Source: Candidatus Kuenenia stuttgartensis
Lineage (GTDB): Bacteria > Bacteroidota > Bacteroidia > Flavobacteriales_D > Crocinitomicaceae
Assembly (NCBI GenBank): GCA_943326025.2
Contig: CALPRR020000081.1
Span: 1-9,843, forward strand
Direction: 5' to 3'
DNA: 9,843 bases
Shown: positions 6,997 to 9,843 of the stretch, piece by piece
Layout: the number at the start of each line of letters is the position of its first letter
How positions within the stretch are numbered: position 1 is the first letter of the stretch
Translations under genes and position numbers: made by a program
Notes under the pieces: model-generated
The model's database searches: none
Told to the model about the DNA's origin: nothing
What the model saw: only the letters and a program-made list of their open reading frames with translations

Positions 6997-7452
6997 TTAA
7001 TTTTTAGCATTATTAATTCTTCTTAAATAATCTAATTGACCCCTATGCCTTGATAAATGACAACACAATTGAATGAGAAAATAACCAATTGATTTACCCT
7101 GATGGTGTGGAGGAGGATCTGGCATCTTTCTATCTAGTTCGCTTTCTTTCATATCAGACAAGACTAAATTTACAACTTGAATAGTTTCATCTATTACAAG
7201 AATCAACTCGTCTTTAGTCAAATCTTTACGATTAAATTCAGCCTCTCTGTCTCTAAAGTAGCCATTATTACCCAATTTGTTACCTATAAAGTGGTTCAAA
7301 TTTCCACAAATATGATAACACAGTGTACCAACAGAATTGATAATCCCTGGTTCAGCAACCCATAATAAATCAGTATTTGTATTTTCTATTTCAGTCTTCA
7401 TGACTTGAAGATCTCTAACTATAATTTCTTTAGTGTGATTTAGAATAGACAT
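6997..7452 (-). CDS. DinB-superfamily protein (DUF1572-like)
   Basis: A 151-residue four-helix-bundle protein of the DinB/DUF1572 type. Family-like sequence includes GIINSVGTLCYHICGNLNHFIG (36-57), LGNNGYFRDREAEF (60-73), IDETIQVVNLVL (87-98) and CHLSRHRGQLDYLRR (131-145). His47, His132 and His136 are placed as the usual DinB metal-binding triad; His54 is also present. Known DinB-superfamily members include thiol S-transferases and thiol-dependent isomerases, but most DUF1572 proteins have no assigned reaction and none can be assigned here. Its ATG follows the sulfotransferase stop with no gap (TAA then ATG), so the two are almost certainly co-transcribed and perhaps translationally coupled. 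That links it by context to the sulfation genes. Confidence 0.85.
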   Translation of the reverse strand: MSILNHTKEIIVRDLQVMKTEIENTNTDLLWVAEPGIINSVGTLCYHICGNLNHFIGNKLGNNGYFRDREAEFNRKDLTKDELILVIDETIQVVNLVLSDMKESELDRKMPDPPPHHQGKSIGYFLIQLCCHLSRHRGQLDYLRRINNAKN

Positions 7453-8448
7453 TTATAAATGATAATTAAGAGTTTTTACCTTTTTCAAATTTGGAAAACT
7501 TAAATTTTCCTCTCCCCATATTGCTTTTGTTTTTGTATCTATTTGATCAATTTGATTTGGATTTAATTTTTCCATCCAATCATAACATTTACCTGATCTA
7601 AAGAACGTTTGTGGATTGAAATGGAAACTTTGAGGGTTTTCAGAAATTTCTTGTTTCATTTTGTTGAATTCAGTCGCTTCAATAATTTGTTCATATTGAA
7701 CTTCATTCAAATTATTATTTAGGAGAATAAAATTTGCCAACGCTTTAACAGAATCCATTTTACGTTCCACCAAATCTTCATACCTTAATACCAATAAACT
7801 ATCATTCTTGATTTTACCTCCACAGAAATCAATCCATTCTAGGGTATGTGTATGATAATCCCCAAAGTATAAATTTCCATCAATAAAAAACTTCAGAAAT
7901 TGATCATATGTTAAGTCTTGACTAACACCCAACATTGGATGAGTGCGGTAAAAATGGAATTGCGAAACAAATGCACCTTTTGGATCTCTAAACACATGAA
8001 TAAATCGTGTTTTGCTATGTATCGAACGAAATGGCAAATCGTGCATTGAGCAATGTGTATACCAAACTCTTGGTTTACCTTTTGTAGCTTCTAGATGCGC
8101 TAAAAAATGATCCATACCATGCTGTGAAATCATTACTTCAGGCCAAGGAATAGTATCATGACCAATATCACCACTTTTTATTCCATTCTTTTCGGAATAA
8201 TCAATAGCATTTCTTAAAATTTCACAAACAAACTTTTTTGTTAAATGAGTACCTACTTTTTGATGTGTACAGATAAAAATATCATTTTCGTCAGTATCCC
8301 AACTATTTTTTAATAACGCTATTTGTTCAGGATTAAAAAAAGGAGGATACACTCTATTATCCCATATTTTGGCAATAAAACCTTTGTCATTTAATTTTTC
8401 AGTCGGCTCAAAAGACTTTAAACCACCGTGATTTTTAGCAGTACTCAT
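7453..8448 (-). CDS. SULT-type PAPS-dependent sulfotransferase
   Basis: Transfers the sulfuryl group of PAPS to an acceptor hydroxyl or amine; cytosolic, with no signal peptide or membrane segment. 331 residues, close to animal SULT length (~295) plus a short N-terminal extension. The 5'-phosphosulfate loop is ICTHQKVGTHLTKKF (59-73): Lys64 takes the place of the conserved Lys in PKSGTTW, and the Pro and Ser of that motif are changed. PRVWYTHCSMHDLPF (126-140) matches KTHLPLxxLP, making His132 the likely catalytic base. The 3'-phosphate motif is RFIHVFRDPKGAFVSQFHFYR (148-168) with Arg154 and Ser162. LRYEDLVE (221-228) and FFRSGKCYDWMEKL (282-295, equivalent to RKGxxGDW) complete the fold. 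This subfamily generally sulfates small molecules such as phenols, amines and sterols rather than polysaccharides, but the acceptor is unknown. It starts 14 nt after the methyltransferase and abuts the DinB gene. Confidence 0.92.
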   Translation of the reverse strand: MSTAKNHGGLKSFEPTEKLNDKGFIAKIWDNRVYPPFFNPEQIALLKNSWDTDENDIFICTHQKVGTHLTKKFVCEILRNAIDYSEKNGIKSGDIGHDTIPWPEVMISQHGMDHFLAHLEATKGKPRVWYTHCSMHDLPFRSIHSKTRFIHVFRDPKGAFVSQFHFYRTHPMLGVSQDLTYDQFLKFFIDGNLYFGDYHTHTLEWIDFCGGKIKNDSLLVLRYEDLVERKMDSVKALANFILLNNNLNEVQYEQIIEATEFNKMKQEISENPQSFHFNPQTFFRSGKCYDWMEKLNPNQIDQIDTKTKAIWGEENLSFPNLKKVKTLNYHL

Positions 8449-8462
8449 GAAAACTATTTAAA

Positions 8463-9053
8463 TTATAGATTGGCTACCAATAATCCACACTCGGTAGGTA
8501 TAATAGAATGATTAATTTTATTTGCTGTAAACCATTCGAGAAACTCCTTGCACTCCTCCTCACGATCTATTACATTGTCAGCTAATATTAGAGTATCTTT
8601 TCCGATTACCCCATTTTCTAATAACAAATTCAATTGTTTAAAGTAGTGGCTTTTTTGAGCATCAAAAAATACCAAATCATATTTACCAGAAAGATTATCA
8701 ATAATTTCCATTGCTTCACCAGCATGCACATTTATAGAAACCTGAAGACTATCAAATCTTTCTTGTGTATCTTTGGCAACAGCAGTATCAAATTCTATTG
8801 TGTCAAAAACCAATTCGTTGGTTTCTTTTATACCGCTATATAAATAGAGTGCAGATAAACCATGAGCGGTTCCAATTTCCAAAATTCTTTTTGGATTTTT
8901 TGCAATAACCAAGCTTTGAAGAATTCTTCCAGTATCTTGTCTGATGGGGTTTCTCCATCCAAAACTTCCGTTGGTATTTGTATAACTTTTCCCTTTTTTA
9001 CTGAATCCTTCCAGTATATTTATTTCATTATTAATATCTTGAGTATTTGTCAT
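8463..9053 (-). CDS. SAM-dependent O-methyltransferase, COMT-like (class I, metal-dependent type)
   Basis: 196 residues, a compact Rossmann-fold methyltransferase. Motif I ILEIGTAHGLSALYL (57-71) binds S-adenosylmethionine; the acidic end of strand beta-2 is IEFD (86-89); FFDAQKSHYFKQL (129-141) and LADNVI (157-162) supply Asp131, Asp159 and Asn160, the positions that hold the divalent cation in catechol O-methyltransferase and caffeoyl-CoA O-methyltransferase relatives. The N-terminal ~45 residues (RNPIRQDTGRILQSL) form the usual helical cap. Substrate is unknown; metal-dependent members act on vicinal diols of aromatic or related compounds. It is the first gene of the methyltransferase-sulfotransferase-DinB unit. 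ATG 9053 fits the family start, and the region upstream is non-coding. Confidence 0.88.
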   Translation of the reverse strand: MTNTQDINNEINILEGFSKKGKSYTNTNGSFGWRNPIRQDTGRILQSLVIAKNPKRILEIGTAHGLSALYLYSGIKETNELVFDTIEFDTAVAKDTQERFDSLQVSINVHAGEAMEIIDNLSGKYDLVFFDAQKSHYFKQLNLLLENGVIGKDTLILADNVIDREEECKEFLEWFTANKINHSIIPTECGLLVANL

Positions 9054-9263
9054 CCTTCATTAAATTTAAAAGTAAAAATAAAAAAAATGTTAGAATGATT
9101 GTTTAACAGAAGCAATAATCGCTTAAATCTTCTAATTTTAATCCGAAGTTAGTTCGTTTTTAGACTTTATAAAAGATTAACTAGTTCAAAACTTATAAAG
9201 GGATTCCAGTGATTAAATTGATTGATTTTTTCAATTGGGAAGTGAATAATTAGGTAGTTGTTT
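9054..9263. other. 210-bp intergenic region upstream of the methyltransferase operon
   Basis: Non-coding and very AT-rich, between the end of the SDR gene and the start of the methyltransferase gene (both minus strand), so it should carry the promoter of the methyltransferase-sulfotransferase-DinB unit. The best I can see on the minus strand is TTG (9115-9113), 20 nt, then TAACATTT (9092-9085), which has two mismatches to TAnnTTTG; this is weak. An A-tract (T-rich on the minus strand) covers 9081-9087. No strong terminator or repeat is evident. Confidence 0.4.
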
Positions 9264-9842
9264 TTATTGAATTACCTTTCTACTCACTTTTACCACTAAT
9301 TTTCTTGGCATTAATCGAACAAAGAATGCTAAAGCTTGATTAATAAAGCCATGAATTGCAACTGGTTTTCCTTTTAACATTGCATTGTAACCATATTCAG
9401 CTACTTCTTTAGAACTTGGTAATTTTTTTCCTTTGAATAAAGAACTGTTTTCAGCTGATGCTGCAGCCATAAAACCACTTTCAGTAGCTCCAGGACAAAG
9501 CGCTGTTACAGTTACACCAAATTCTCTGATTTCATTATCTAAAGCTTCTGAAAAACTCAATACATATGGTTTTGTTGCGCAATAAACTGCCATGGTTGGA
9601 CCAGGAACAAATGCTGCAGTAGAAGCAACATTCATAATTTTTCCACTTTTGCGTTTCAACATGTCTTTCAAATACAATTTTGTAAAATGCGTTAAAGCAG
9701 TGATATTCAAATTAATCATTTTGAATTCTTTCTCCCATTCTGTTTCTGCAAACATCCCAAAATCACCAAATCCAGCATTATTGATTAAGTAATCAATTTG
9801 AATTCCTTTTTCTGAAGTTTCGTTATATACCTCAAGCGCAGC
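9264..9842 (-). CDS. Short-chain dehydrogenase/reductase (SDR), 5' end outside window
   Basis: NAD(P)-dependent oxidoreductase of the classical SDR type, substrate unknown. The frame stays open to the window edge, so about 192 C-terminal residues of a probable ~260 are seen; the cofactor-binding TGxxxGIG segment lies outside. An internal ATG at 9755 is not the start, because conserved LINNAGFGDFG (NNAG motif) lies upstream of it. VASTAAFVPGP carries the catalytic Ser, YCATK (YxxxK) the catalytic Tyr and Lys, and CPGATESGF is the post-active-site PG motif. The C-terminal tail (GKPVAIHGFINQALAFFVRLMPRKLV) is hydrophobic and basic, typical of the DltE/YqjQ-like branch of SDRs. It is separated from the methyltransferase gene by 210 bp, so it is probably not part of that operon. 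Confidence 0.92.
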   Translation of the reverse strand, partial: AALEVYNETSEKGIQIDYLINNAGFGDFGMFAETEWEKEFKMINLNITALTHFTKLYLKDMLKRKSGKIMNVASTAAFVPGPTMAVYCATKPYVLSFSEALDNEIREFGVTVTALCPGATESGFMAAASAENSSLFKGKKLPSSKEVAEYGYNAMLKGKPVAIHGFINQALAFFVRLMPRKLVVKVSRKVIQ

Positions 9843-9843
9843 A

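Noticed and set aside
9200..9235. Terminator hairpin after the SDR gene (ATTGA...TCAAT)
   Set aside because: Only a 5-6 bp AT stem with no following T-run on the minus strand; expected by chance at this base composition.

Overview
The window looks like a chromosomal segment of a Bacteroidota bacterium, most likely a Flavobacteriia member. The DNA is strongly AT-rich, Shine-Dalgarno sequences are essentially absent, one clear TAnnTTTG-type (Bacteroidota sigma-A) promoter box is visible, and the gene content fits: a large SprA-like outer-membrane protein ending in Phe, and a G/C-rich 'CCCCCTCCAAAGGGGG' type intergenic hairpin of a kind I recall from flavobacterial genomes. No rRNA, tRNA, CRISPR array or recognisable transposase is present.

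Left half (1-5650, + strand): the 3' part of mtnA (methylthioribose-1-phosphate isomerase, methionine salvage), then a perfect 17-bp-arm hairpin, then a leucine-rich-repeat protein kinase that stops soon after its DFG motif, then a 1.16-kb-residue secreted outer-membrane beta-barrel-type protein with an embedded EF-hand-like loop.

Middle (5651-6300): the junction between convergent gene blocks. It holds a 153-bp segment bounded by 21/24-nt inverted repeats (5661-5681 and 5790-5813) with a 26-bp perfect palindrome inside. Next to it is a decayed cysQ (PAP phosphatase) on the minus strand that is not open in any single frame. I reconstructed it across three in-frame stops and two frameshifts.

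Right half (6302-9053, - strand): read in transcription order, a COMT-like O-methyltransferase, a SULT-type (cytosolic) sulfotransferase, a DinB/DUF1572 protein, then cysC (APS kinase, with its own promoter) and the broken cysQ, whose ATG lies 1 nt after the cysC stop. The logic is PAPS-dependent sulfation: CysC makes PAPS, the sulfotransferase uses it, and CysQ would remove the PAP by-product. The methyltransferase next to a SULT-like enzyme suggests that a small, possibly aromatic, hydroxylated molecule is both methylated and sulfated; that is inference. At the far right is the 3' part of a classical SDR oxidoreductase, cut by the window edge.

The most noteworthy points are the small methylation/sulfation cassette, the eroded cysQ, and the inverted-repeat element (candidate MITE or invertible segment) abutting the cysQ remnant.
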